Both the position numbers and the translations under genes were made by a program. A stretch of DNA of 64,000 nucleotides from Buchnera aphidicola (Symydobius americanus) (GTDB taxonomy: Bacteria; Pseudomonadota; Gammaproteobacteria; Enterobacterales; Enterobacteriaceae). Position 1 is the stretch's first letter; each line of letters starts with the position of its first letter. Of the stretch, positions 50,441 to 59,496 are shown in pieces. The notes below the pieces were generated by a model that had not been told where the DNA came from, did not search any database, and worked only from the letters and a program-made list of their open reading frames with translations. The DNA is taken from NCBI RefSeq assembly GCF_964059135.1, contig NZ_OZ060393.1, forward strand, positions 382,501 through 446,500, in the 5' to 3' direction.

Positions 50441-51772
50441 ATGATGTCTAATATGACGCCCAAAAATATTGTAAATGAATTAAATAAATTTATTATCGGT
50501 CAAGAAAAAGCAAAAAAAGCTGTTTCAATTGCTCTAAGAAATCGATGGAGAAGAATGCAATTAAAACAAGAACTTCAAAATGAAATTACCCCTAAAAATA
50601 TTCTCATGATTGGACCAACCGGAGTCGGAAAAACCGAAATTGCTAAACGTTTAGCTAAATTAGCTAATGCTCCATTTATAAAAGTAGAAGCTACTAAATT
50701 TACTGAAGTAGGATACGTAGGTAAAGAAGTTGATTCCATCATTCGAGACTTAACTGATTCAGCAATTAAAATTGCTCGTATTAAAAAGATTAAAGAGAAT
50801 ATTTATCATGCTCAAAAAAAAGCTGAAGAAAAAATATTAGACATACTTGTTCCAAAAGCTAAAAATTGGAATCCTAATATGCAATCAGAACTACCTATAA
50901 CCACAATTGAAAATTTTAGAAAACAATTACAATCAGGAAAATTAGATGAAAAAGAAATCGAAATTAAAATAGCAAATAATCCCATGGGGGTTGAAATTAT
51001 GGCTCCACCTGGCATGGAAGAACTAACAAATCAATTGCAATTGCTCTTTCAAAATTTGAATAACCCAAGATATACTACTAAAAGAGTAAAAATTAAAGAT
51101 GCTCTAAAAATTTTATCAGAAGAAGAAGCTTCTAAACTAGTTAATCTTGAAGAGTTAAAAAAAGAATCAATTCATGCAGTTGAAGAAAATGGTATAGTAT
51201 TTATAGATGAAATAGATAAAATTTGTAAACAACGAGGGACTACCGGATTAGATATATCCCGCGAAGGAGTACAAAGAGATTTATTACCTTTAATTGAAGG
51301 ATGTACCGTATCTACAAAATATGGTATGGTTAAAACAGATCATATTCTATTTATTGCGTCTGGTGCTTTTCAAACAACAAAACCATCGGATTTAATACCT
51401 GAATTACAAGGAAGACTACCAATTAGAGTAGAACTAAATCAATTAAATGCAAGCGATTTTGAAAAAATCCTTACCCAACCACAAACATCTATAACAAAAC
51501 AATATATTGAATTACTAAAAACAGAAGGAATAAATATTAATTTTACGCAAGACGGAATAAAAAAAATAGCAGAAATTTCATGTCATATAAATGAAACCAT
51601 GGAAAATATAGGAGCACGAAGATTATATACTATTCTAGAATGCTTAATGGAAGAAATTTCATTTAACGGATCTGATAACCAAGAAAAGAATATTAATATT
51701 AATGCTAGCTATGTTAGTAAACATTTAAATAGATTAGCATCTAATGAAGATTTAAGTCGATTTATTTTATAA
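50441..51772 (+). CDS. hslU: ATP-dependent protease ATPase subunit HslU
   Basis: AAA+ unfoldase that feeds HslV. It is 443 residues, the E. coli length. Walker A GPTGVGKT is at about residues 58-65, the insertion domain runs from about 110 to 240, and Walker B is [10 protein letters not shown]. The pore motif GYVGKE and the C-terminal tip that enters HslV (RFIL) are intact. Two adjacent ATGs (50441 and 50444) share one AAGGA site, so the start is uncertain by one codon. Confidence 0.97.
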   Translation: MMSNMTPKNIVNELNKFIIGQEKAKKAVSIALRNRWRRMQLKQELQNEITPKNILMIGPTGVGKTEIAKRLAKLANAPFIKVEATKFTEVGYVGKEVDSIIRDLTDSAIKIARIKKIKENIYHAQKKAEEKILDILVPKAKNWNPNMQSELPITTIENFRKQLQSGKLDEKEIEIKIANNPMGVEIMAPPGMEELTNQLQLLFQNLNNPRYTTKRVKIKDALKILSEEEASKLVNLEELKKESIHAVEENGIVFIDEIDKICKQRGTTGLDISREGVQRDLLPLIEGCTVSTKYGMVKTDHILFIASGAFQTTKPSDLIPELQGRLPIRVELNQLNASDFEKILTQPQTSITKQYIELLKTEGININFTQDGIKKIAEISCHINETMENIGARRLYTILECLMEEISFNGSDNQEKNININASYVSKHLNRLASNEDLSRFIL

Positions 51773-51818
51773 GTTAAAACAGTAATTCCCTTACATCATG
51801 ATGCTTAAGGATTTGATA

Positions 51819-52568
51819 ATGACTGAATGGGTCAAAGGAAAAGTAATACAGATAGAAAAGTTCGAACATAATTTGTTTAAATTAATTATAAATGCTCCAA
51901 TATCAAAATTTATTGCTGGTCAATTTTCAAAATTATCCATAAAAAAAAACAATCAAAAAAGAATTCAAAAAGCATATTCTTATGTAAATGCCCCAAAAGA
52001 GAAAAATCTAGAATTTTTTATAAAACGTATCCCATTGGGAAAAATGACAACCGAATTATATAAATTAAATCCCGGTGATAACATTGACATTTCAAAAAAT
52101 TCATTTGGATTTTTTACGATTCACGAAATTCCAGATAAAGAAGTTTTATGGATGTTTGCTACTGGAACGGCAATAGGACCATTTTGTTCCATTCTAAACG
52201 ATGGAACAAAATTAAATCAATTTAAAAAAATTATTTTAATATATGCTGTAAGATATTCAAAAGAACTAATATATTTACCTTTTTTAAAAAAAATGAAAAT
52301 TAAATATCAAAACCAATTAGAATACGAAATCATAGTAAGTGGAGAAAAATATAAAAATTCATTATCAGGACGTATTCCATATTTATTATATAAAAATTCT
52401 ATAGAAAAAAAAATAGGATGTCAAATTAATCCTAAAAACTCACATGTAATGCTATGTGGCAATCCAAATATGATTAAAGAAACAGAATCATTTTTAATCA
52501 AACATCGTGGATTAAAAAAACACCTAAGAAGAACTCCAGGAAATATTAGTAATGAACATTACTGGTAA
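51819..52568 (+). CDS. fpr: Ferredoxin/flavodoxin-NADP reductase
   Basis: FAD enzyme passing electrons between NADPH and flavodoxin or ferredoxin. I choose the ATG at 51819 (MTEWVKGKVIQIE), with AAGGA eight bases upstream, giving 249 residues (E. coli 248); two ATGs at 51798 and 51801 lie before that site. The FAD motif RIQKAYSYVNAP, the NADP motif FATGTAIGPFCSIL, and the C-terminal HYW are conserved. It may supply electrons to radical SAM or iron-sulfur enzymes. Confidence 0.95.
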   Translation: MTEWVKGKVIQIEKFEHNLFKLIINAPISKFIAGQFSKLSIKKNNQKRIQKAYSYVNAPKEKNLEFFIKRIPLGKMTTELYKLNPGDNIDISKNSFGFFTIHEIPDKEVLWMFATGTAIGPFCSILNDGTKLNQFKKIILIYAVRYSKELIYLPFLKKMKIKYQNQLEYEIIVSGEKYKNSLSGRIPYLLYKNSIEKKIGCQINPKNSHVMLCGNPNMIKETESFLIKHRGLKKHLRRTPGNISNEHYW

Positions 52569-52647
52569 AATAGAGTAATATGTAAATAAAAAATTTTTAA
52601 AATACTACCATTTTAGTATCTAAAATTATTAACCTAATCTATTTAAT

Positions 52648-53385
52648 ATGGAATATAAAATTAATATTGTTAACAAATGTAATAAAAAAATAAAAAATAT
52701 GTTAATTAACAAGTGGAAATTAAAAAATCAAAAACATACAAAATACTCTCTTATTATTCAGCCTGATTGCCACCTAGAACTCAAAAATAATCTAGAACCA
52801 AAATTTAAAAATATATACATTAATTTAAATTATAAAAAAGTACAATTCTATAGAAATAATAAAAATCTAAAAATAGCAAAAGCAATAGGAATTAAAAAAA
52901 ATAAAAAACTAATTGTATTAGATGCCACTGCTGGACTAGGAAAAGATTCATTTATATTTTTCTCTCTAGGGTGTAAAGTATTTATGATAGAACGAAATCC
53001 TGTTTTAGCTGCTTTACTTAACGATGGATTAGAAAGAGGATATAAAGATAAAAAAATTGGTAATTTATTAAAAAAAAATATTAAATTAATTCATACTTCT
53101 AAAATAACAACTTTACTATTAGAAAAAATTAAACCTGATGTCGTTTATTTAGATCCTATGTTTCCTAAAATCAAAAAAACCTCTTTATCTAAAAAAAATA
53201 TTAGAATAATTAGAGATTTAGTTGGAAACGATAATGATTCTGATATTTTATTTCAAAAATTTCAATCATTAATGATTAAAAAAATTGTAGTGAAAAGACC
53301 TAGATATGCTAATCATCTAGGAAATAAAATACCAAAACATATCATAAAAACAAAGAAACATAGGTTTGACATTTACAAAAATTAA
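52648..53385 (+). CDS. rsmJ: 16S rRNA (guanine-1516-N2)-methyltransferase RsmJ
   Basis: Methylates G1516 of 16S rRNA. It is 245 residues (E. coli 250). The SAM motif is VLDATAGLGKDSF, followed by LGCKVFMIERNPVLAALLNDGL and the catalytic-type YLDPMFP. The N-terminal third is poorly conserved and lysine-rich, as expected for drift. Confidence 0.93.
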   Translation: MEYKINIVNKCNKKIKNMLINKWKLKNQKHTKYSLIIQPDCHLELKNNLEPKFKNIYINLNYKKVQFYRNNKNLKIAKAIGIKKNKKLIVLDATAGLGKDSFIFFSLGCKVFMIERNPVLAALLNDGLERGYKDKKIGNLLKKNIKLIHTSKITTLLLEKIKPDVVYLDPMFPKIKKTSLSKKNIRIIRDLVGNDNDSDILFQKFQSLMIKKIVVKRPRYANHLGNKIPKHIIKTKKHRFDIYKN

Positions 53386-53483
53386 ATTTCAAATAAATCA
53401 AGTTAAAATATTTATCATTAATAATCCATTATGAATAGTTAAATTATCTAATAACAAATAATTAATTAAATAAATAATATAGT

Positions 53484-54737
53484 TTATTTAATATTAGATT
53501 TAATTGTAGACATCATTTTTATTCCAATAATTAATACAAAAGAAATAAATATAGAAACTCCCATCCATCTCCCAAAAGACCAAAAAAATCCACCACATGT
53601 ACCTAAAACACTAGAACCTAGATAATAAGAACATAAATATACTGAAGAAGCTTGTCCTGTATATATCTTAGCTTGATGTCCAATCCAACTACTTGCAATC
53701 GAATGAGCTGCAAAGAAACCAGATGAAAACAATATTAATCCTATAATAATTACAAATAATGTATTTGATTGTGTAATAATAATTCCCATTATCATAATTA
53801 ATACAGAATATATCACAATATTTTTTCGACCATATTTTTCAATTAAAGAACTAGCCCTAGGAGAAGTATATACTCCAAATAAATATACAATAGAAAGCAA
53901 ACCAATCATAATTTGATTTAAAAAAAACGGCTTCATCATAAGCCTGTATCCAATATAATTAAATACAGTTACAAAACTACCCATTAAAATAAAACCAATG
54001 ATAAAAAGAACAGATAATAATTTATCATTCCACTGACATATTAAATCATATATTATCTGGCGAGGTTTTAAAGAAGTACTTTTAAAATTAATTGAAGATG
54101 GTAAACATACCACAAATAAAATAGATGCTATTAAGCATAAACATCCCATGATCATAATAGACATATTCCATGAAAAATAATTAATTAATATACTACTTAA
54201 AAACCTTCCGAAAAATCCACCAATAGTATTTCCACTAATATATAATCCAATTGCAAAAGGTAAAATTTTAGGATTTATTTCTTCGCTTAAATACGTCATA
54301 GCTACAGCAGCTACTCCACTTAAGGAAAAACCAGTCAATAAACGCATGATAATAATTTCATTCCAAGTATTCATACATGCACAAAGAATAGTGAAAAAAG
54401 TGGATAAAAATAATGAAATACTCATAATAATTTTACGACCAAAAAAATCAGATAATGATCCAGTTAATAACATACCAATAGCCATCGAGGCTGTTGCAAG
54501 AGATAAAGATAAACTACTTTGATATGGAGTTAAATGAAATTCAATAGAAAATGTTGGTAAGATAGGTTGTAAAGAATACAAAATTGAAAAAGTAGAAAAT
54601 CCAGCAAAAAATAATGCTAAAATTATTCTAATAAATTGCTTTGTTCCTTTTTGGACATATGCGTGATTATTATCATTTGATTGCAGAGAATAATCATTAT
54701 GATTCTCTTTTTGAATATTTTTTTTTAAATAAAACAA
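53484..54737 (-). CDS. ynfM: MFS transporter, YnfM family
   Basis: Inner-membrane transporter of 417 residues with about 12 hydrophobic segments, closely resembling E. coli YnfM, a predicted arabinose or drug efflux-type protein whose substrate is unproven. Conserved parts include LSDFFGRKIIM, VAAVAMTYLSEEI, GLYISGNTIGGFFGR and SGFFAAHSIASSWIG. The start is a TTG (54737) with AAGGG seven bases upstream; the first in-frame ATG is far inside the protein. It is one of the few transporters kept and may move small molecules between symbiont and host. Confidence 0.92.
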   Translation of the reverse strand: MFYLKKNIQKENHNDYSLQSNDNNHAYVQKGTKQFIRIILALFFAGFSTFSILYSLQPILPTFSIEFHLTPYQSSLSLSLATASMAIGMLLTGSLSDFFGRKIIMSISLFLSTFFTILCACMNTWNEIIIMRLLTGFSLSGVAAVAMTYLSEEINPKILPFAIGLYISGNTIGGFFGRFLSSILINYFSWNMSIMIMGCLCLIASILFVVCLPSSINFKSTSLKPRQIIYDLICQWNDKLLSVLFIIGFILMGSFVTVFNYIGYRLMMKPFFLNQIMIGLLSIVYLFGVYTSPRASSLIEKYGRKNIVIYSVLIMIMGIIITQSNTLFVIIIGLILFSSGFFAAHSIASSWIGHQAKIYTGQASSVYLCSYYLGSSVLGTCGGFFWSFGRWMGVSIFISFVLIIGIKMMSTIKSNIK

Positions 54738-54830
54738 AATTTTTCCCTTATTAACAATGTTTTAATAAAACTGTATTAAATACAATAATAATATAATTTA
54801 AATGTTTTTAAGAAAAAAAATGAAAATAAA

Positions 54831-55712
54831 TTAAATAATAGGCAAATTAATATTACCATCATATACATGTTCAGCCGGTCCTACCATATAAACTGCATGA
54901 TCTAATCCATTCCAACTAATATTAAGATCACCCCCAAGTAAAGTTACTCTCACTTTTGAATCTAAAAAATCTTGTATTATTCCAACCACAACAGCAGCAC
55001 AAGCACCACTACCACATGCTTTTGTTTCACCTACCCCTCTTTCATATACTCTAAAAATAATATGATTTCGATTAATAATTTGTATAAAATTAACATTAAT
55101 TTGTTCAGGAAACAATACATGTTGACTTATTAAACTGCCTAGTTCATGAATTGGATATTTTAATATATCATTCACAATAATTACACAATGGGGATTACCA
55201 ATAGAAACCGCACCAAAAAATATTTTTTTACTATTTATAATAATAGAATATTTCTTTAAAGCTTCCGGAAATAACATTGGTATTTTATCAGGATTAAAAA
55301 CTGGTATCCCCATATTTACCTTAATTTGGTATTTGTTGTATATTTTAACATAGATAATATTTGTATGTGTTTTAAGAACTAACTGTTTCTTATGTGTAAT
55401 TTTTTTTAGAAAAACAAAATAAGCGAAACATCTTGCACCATTTCCACATTGTGATACTTCTGATCCGTTAGAATTAAAAATACGATAAAAAAAATCAAAG
55501 TTTAAGTCATCAGATTTTTCCACAATTAATAATTGATCAAAACCAATTCCTGTATTTCTATCAGATAATTTTTGTATCTGAATACTAGAAATATTAAAAA
55601 ATTGATTAATTTTATTTATAATAACAAAATCATTTCCAAGACCATGCATTTTTGAAAAATTTATTTTTTGAAAACTATTTTTAAGCATATTACGTATTTC
55701 ACAAAAAATCAT
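54831..55712 (-). CDS. dapF: Diaminopimelate epimerase
   Basis: Converts LL- to meso-diaminopimelate for lysine and peptidoglycan. The two catalytic cysteines lie in SQCGNGARCF and KACGSGACAA. The core begins NFSKMHGLGNDF, matching the E. coli start, but no ATG is present there. Candidate ATGs are 55712 (293 residues) and 55688 (285 residues), compared with 274 in E. coli, so the N-terminus is extended by 11-19 residues. Neither has a clear ribosome binding site. Confidence 0.95.
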   Translation of the reverse strand: MIFCEIRNMLKNSFQKINFSKMHGLGNDFVIINKINQFFNISSIQIQKLSDRNTGIGFDQLLIVEKSDDLNFDFFYRIFNSNGSEVSQCGNGARCFAYFVFLKKITHKKQLVLKTHTNIIYVKIYNKYQIKVNMGIPVFNPDKIPMLFPEALKKYSIIINSKKIFFGAVSIGNPHCVIIVNDILKYPIHELGSLISQHVLFPEQINVNFIQIINRNHIIFRVYERGVGETKACGSGACAAVVVGIIQDFLDSKVRVTLLGGDLNISWNGLDHAVYMVGPAEHVYDGNINLPII

Positions 55713-55801
55713 TAATAATTATAAATTATATTGTATTTTCTTAATAAAACACTAAAATATTTTTATAAACTAAAATATATTTTAAAAATACTATAAACAA
55801 A

Positions 55802-56176
55802 ATGAAACTTACACAATTAGATTTCTACCTTCAATTCGAAAAAATATTATTTAAAATTGAAGAATACCTAAATACATTTCATGGTAAAAATGATATCGAT
55901 TATGAAATTAATAACAATATTATGACAATATCATTTCAAAAAAATAATAAAATTATCATTAATAAACAAACAGCATTAAAACAAATTTGGTTAGCAACTA
56001 AAAAAAATGGATATCATTTTAATTATGAAAATTTTAATTGGATTTGTAATCGTACAAAAAGAAATATATGGAATATTTTAGAAGAATCTTTCTATACACA
56101 GGGTAAAGAAAAAGTAAATTTTTCCAATCTTTATGATAAAAATGATTTTAAAAACAATAAAAATTTTAAAAAATAA
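55802..56176 (+). CDS. cyaY: Frataxin-like iron-sulfur protein CyaY
   Basis: Iron-binding regulator of cluster assembly. It is 124 residues (E. coli 106). The acidic first helix, the strand segment NIMTISFQKNNKIIINKQ and the WLATKKNGYHFNY motif fit the family. The C-terminal 18 residues are a lysine/asparagine tail not seen in E. coli. It lies upstream of hemC, with 72 bases between; the E. coli genes here are arranged around cyaA, which is missing. Confidence 0.92.
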   Translation: MKLTQLDFYLQFEKILFKIEEYLNTFHGKNDIDYEINNNIMTISFQKNNKIIINKQTALKQIWLATKKNGYHFNYENFNWICNRTKRNIWNILEESFYTQGKEKVNFSNLYDKNDFKNNKNFKK

Positions 56177-56248
56177 AGTTTTTATTTAACGATAATTCAA
56201 AAATATAAAATATTTATTTTCTGTTAAAATGAAATACTTATCATCATC

Positions 56249-57184
56249 ATGAAACAAAAAATTATTCGAATTGCGACCCGAAAAAGTCCATTAGCATTAT
56301 TACAATCCTATCATGTTAAGAAAAAAATTTTATATTTTTACCCTCATTTAAAAATTCAAATTATTCCTATCAATACTTACGGAGATCAAAATATTGATAA
56401 ACCATTATATCGTATTAATGGAAAAAACATTTTTATTAAAGAATTAGAACTAGCACTATTAAAAAATCAAGCTGATATTGCAATTCATTCGATGAAAGAT
56501 ATTCCAATTAAAATACATAATCAATTACATTTAATTAGCATTTGTAAAAGAGGAAATCCATTAGATGCATTAGTCTCTAACTATTACAATTCAATTAACG
56601 AATTACCAATAGGCGCAATTATCGGAACATCTAGTTTAAGACGAAAATGTCAATTAATTTCCTATCGACCTGACTTAATCATTTATCCTATTCGAGGTAA
56701 TATAGAAACCAGGATTAATAAATTAGATCTTGGAATGTATGACGCTATCATTCTTGGAGTAGAAGGATTAAATAAACTAAAATTAAAACATCGAATTAAA
56801 CAAATTATATCAGAAAAATTATCTTTACCATCATGCGGACAAGGTGCAATTGGAATTGAATCTAGAAAATATGATAAAAATATTTCTATTATATTAAAAA
56901 AAATTAATAATACAAGTAGCTATATTAGCATAAAAGCAGAAAGATCTTTTTGTGAAATATTACAATCCGGGTGCCAAACACCAATAGGAAGTTTTGCAAT
57001 TATAAAAAGAAATATATTATGGTTAAGAGGAATGATAGGATCTTCAGATGGGAAAGTCATACTAAAAGGTGAACAATATGGATCATTATCCAATGCAAAA
57101 AAAATAGGATACAAATTGGCTAAAAAATTATTAACATACGGAGCAAAAGAAATATTAAATATACATGATAAAAAATATAATTAA
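56249..57184 (+). CDS. hemC: Porphobilinogen deaminase (hydroxymethylbilane synthase)
   Basis: Polymerises four porphobilinogen units into hydroxymethylbilane. It is 311 residues (E. coli 313). Asp84 (SMKDIP) and the cofactor-bearing Cys242 (QSGCQTPIG) are at the E. coli positions, and the arginine-rich SSLRRKCQL is present, so the enzyme looks active. hemD, which follows in E. coli, is absent: three tRNA genes come next. Why it is kept is unclear from this window alone. Confidence 0.95.
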   Translation: MKQKIIRIATRKSPLALLQSYHVKKKILYFYPHLKIQIIPINTYGDQNIDKPLYRINGKNIFIKELELALLKNQADIAIHSMKDIPIKIHNQLHLISICKRGNPLDALVSNYYNSINELPIGAIIGTSSLRRKCQLISYRPDLIIYPIRGNIETRINKLDLGMYDAIILGVEGLNKLKLKHRIKQIISEKLSLPSCGQGAIGIESRKYDKNISIILKKINNTSSYISIKAERSFCEILQSGCQTPIGSFAIIKRNILWLRGMIGSSDGKVILKGEQYGSLSNAKKIGYKLAKKLLTYGAKEILNIHDKKYN

Positions 57185-57224
57185 AAATGAAAATTTATTT
57201 TACATATTTAGAAATGTAATATTT

Positions 57225-57298
57225 TCGGCGAAAGAGGATTTGAACCTCTGACCTACTGGTCCCAAACCAGTTGCGCTACCAAGCTGCGCTATTCGCCG
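57225..57298 (-). tRNA. tRNA-Pro (anticodon UGG)
   Basis: 74 bases with acceptor CGGCGAA/TTCGCCG, anticodon loop TTTGGGA (TGG), T-loop GGTTCAAATCC and discriminator A, very close to E. coli proM. It is the last of three tRNA genes in the order Arg-His-Pro. CCA is not encoded. Confidence 0.97.
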
Positions 57299-57325
57299 AA
57301 ATATTCTAATAAAAAATTAAAGATG

Positions 57326-57399
57326 GGTGACTAATGGGGCTCGAACCCATGACATCTGGAATCACAATCCAGGACTCTACCAACTGAGCTATAGTCACC
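57326..57399 (-). tRNA. tRNA-His (anticodon GUG)
   Basis: 74 bases counting the extra 5' G that pairs with C73. The acceptor is GTGACTA/TAGTCAC, the anticodon loop ATTGTGA (GTG) and the T-loop GGTTCGAGCCC. It corresponds to E. coli hisR. The gene ends in ACC CA T, so a full CCA is not encoded. Confidence 0.97.
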
Positions 57400-57454
57400 A
57401 TAAACAGTTTTTAAAATATTAAATCTATAAAATTTCCATTCAAAAAAAAATATT

Positions 57455-57528
57455 TGCGCTCGACAGGATTTGAACCTGAGACCTCTACCTTCGGAGGGTA
57501 GCGCTCTATCCATCTGAGCTACGAGCGC
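57455..57528 (-). tRNA. tRNA-Arg (anticodon CCG)
   Basis: 74 bases with acceptor GCGCTCG/CGAGCGC, anticodon loop CTCCGAA (CCG), T-loop GGTTCAAATCC and discriminator A, like E. coli argX. It heads the argX-hisR-proM cluster; leuT, between hisR and proM in E. coli, is missing. CCA is not encoded. Confidence 0.97.
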
Positions 57529-57648
57529 TATATTTATAGCATATAGCGATTTATTTAAAATGTCTAGTATTTTCTTTAATGAAAAATAATCATTTTTATA
57601 TACTATATTATACTCTATTCCAGGATATTTTATAAGATTTATTATATT

Positions 57649-58908
57649 TTAAGAACGTTTCATCATATTAAAAAATTCATTATTAGTTTTTGTCATAGAT
57701 AATTTATTAATTAAAAATTCCATAGCATCAATTTCACTCATAGGATGAATAATTTTTCGTAAAATCCACATCTTTTGTAACTCATCTGATAAAGTTAATA
57801 ACTCTTCTCTCCTTGTTCCAGATCTATTATAATCAATTGCAGGGAACACACGTTTTTCGGCAATTTTACGAGATAAAGGTAATTCCATATTACCAGTACC
57901 TTTAAATTCTTCATAAATTACTTCATCCATTTTCGAACCAGTATCAACTAATGCAGTAGCAATAATTGTTAAACTACCACCTTCCTCTATATTCCTTGCA
58001 GCTCCAAAAAAACGCTTAGGTCTATGCAAAGCATTTGCATCAATTCCACCAGTTAGTACTTTACCAGAAGAAGGAATTACAGTATTGTAAGCTCTTGCAA
58101 GTCTAGTAATTGAATCCAAAAGAATAATAACATCTTTTTTATGTTCAACTAATCGTTTTGCTCTTTCAATGACCATTTCAGCAACCTGAATATGCCGAGA
58201 AGCTGGCTCATCGAAAGTAGAGGCAACAACTTCACCTTTTACTAATCGCTGCATTTCAGTAACTTCTTCGGGTCTCTCATCAATTAACAATACCATCAAA
58301 ATACAATCTGAATGATTGTACGCTATACTTTTTGCGATGTTTTGTAATAAAATAGTTTTTCCAGCCTTAGGGGGTGCTACAATCAAACCTCTTTGACCTC
58401 TCCCTATAGGAGAAGCTAAATCTAATACACGAGACGTAAGGTCTTCAGTAGAACCATTTCCCATCTCCATACGTAATCTAGAATTAGCATGTAAGGGTGT
58501 TAAATTTTCAAATAAAATCTTACTACGCGCATTTTCTGGTTGATCATAATTTACTTCATTAACTTTTAATAAAGCAAAATATCGCTCCCCATCTTTTGGG
58601 GGTCGAATTTTTCCAGATATAGTATCTCCTGTTCGTAAATTAAATCGACGAATTTGACTAGGAGAAACATATATATCATCAGGTCCAGCTAAATAAGAAC
58701 TATCGGATGATCTTAAAAATCCAAATCCATCTTGTAATATTTCCAGTATACCATCACCAAATATGTCTTCACCAGTTTTTGAATGTTGTTTCAGAATAGT
58801 AAAAATAATATCTTGCTTCCTCATACGAGCTAAATTTTCTAAAGATATATTATTACCAAGAGCAATTAATTCAGAAACCGGCATGTTTTTAAGTGCGGTA
58901 AGATTCAT
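57649..58908 (-). CDS. rho: Transcription termination factor Rho
   Basis: Hexameric RNA helicase that ends transcription. It is 419 residues, as in E. coli. The N-terminal RNA-binding domain has [15 protein letters not shown], Walker A is APPKAGKT, the Q-loop follows, and Walker B is [16 protein letters not shown]; the R-loop segment is [22 protein letters not shown]. Few intrinsic terminators are visible in this window, so Rho may carry much of the work. Confidence 0.98.
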   Translation of the reverse strand: MNLTALKNMPVSELIALGNNISLENLARMRKQDIIFTILKQHSKTGEDIFGDGILEILQDGFGFLRSSDSSYLAGPDDIYVSPSQIRRFNLRTGDTISGKIRPPKDGERYFALLKVNEVNYDQPENARSKILFENLTPLHANSRLRMEMGNGSTEDLTSRVLDLASPIGRGQRGLIVAPPKAGKTILLQNIAKSIAYNHSDCILMVLLIDERPEEVTEMQRLVKGEVVASTFDEPASRHIQVAEMVIERAKRLVEHKKDVIILLDSITRLARAYNTVIPSSGKVLTGGIDANALHRPKRFFGAARNIEEGGSLTIIATALVDTGSKMDEVIYEEFKGTGNMELPLSRKIAEKRVFPAIDYNRSGTRREELLTLSDELQKMWILRKIIHPMSEIDAMEFLINKLSMTKTNNEFFNMMKRS

Positions 58909-59074
58909 AATAAGAGTTCTTAATTAAGATTGGGATATAATTTTAAAAAATATAAATATAATTTACAATATAAAAATTTATTATTTAATATAATTGTATA
59001 AAAAATAAAAAAAAATAATTTAAATTAATATTTTTTAAAATCACTAAATATATTAGCATTATTATAAAAAAAAA
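58909..59074. other. Gap between trxA and rho
   Basis: About 165 A/T-rich bases. In E. coli a rho leader peptide gene (rhoL) lies before rho. Here I see no convincing counterpart. Confidence 0.4.
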
Positions 59075-59410
59075 TTATACAATATTAATATGCGAATTTA
59101 AAAATTTATTTATTTCTACTTTAGAAAGTACACCTGTCTTCGTAGAAATTAATTCATTATTGTTAAACAATAATAACGTTGGTATGCTAGAAACAGAATA
59201 TTTTGATGCAATTTTTGGAAAATTATCAACATTAATTTTTGCAATAATTAAACAATTTTTATATTTTTCAAAAATTTCTTCTAAAATAGGAGCAAACATT
59301 TTACAAGGACCACACCATTCTGCCCAAAAATCTATCAATACAGGAAGTTTTGTTTGAGCAATTAAATCCTGAAAACTCTCTTCTGTTAAATTAAGAATAT
59401 TATTACTCAC
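59075..59410 (-). CDS. trxA: Thioredoxin 1
   Basis: Small disulfide reductase, 111 residues (E. coli 109). The active site WCGPC is at residues 32-36, with the cis-proline in SSIPTLLLF. The start codon is GTG at 59410 with AAGGAA eight bases upstream. Order rep-trxA-rho is as in E. coli, with rhlB and gpp lost. Confidence 0.97.
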   Translation of the reverse strand: MSNNILNLTEESFQDLIAQTKLPVLIDFWAEWCGPCKMFAPILEEIFEKYKNCLIIAKINVDNFPKIASKYSVSSIPTLLLFNNNELISTKTGVLSKVEINKFLNSHINIV

Positions 59411-59496
59411 AATATAGATTCCTTAAATAATATTATACTAATATAAATATTATACAAAATAAATAATAGTATTTTACAAAAATAGAGAATAAATAA

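Noticed and set aside
57331-57513. 60-codon minus-strand frame across the tRNA cluster
   Set aside because: Lies over tRNA-His and tRNA-Arg sequence, which fully explains the openness.
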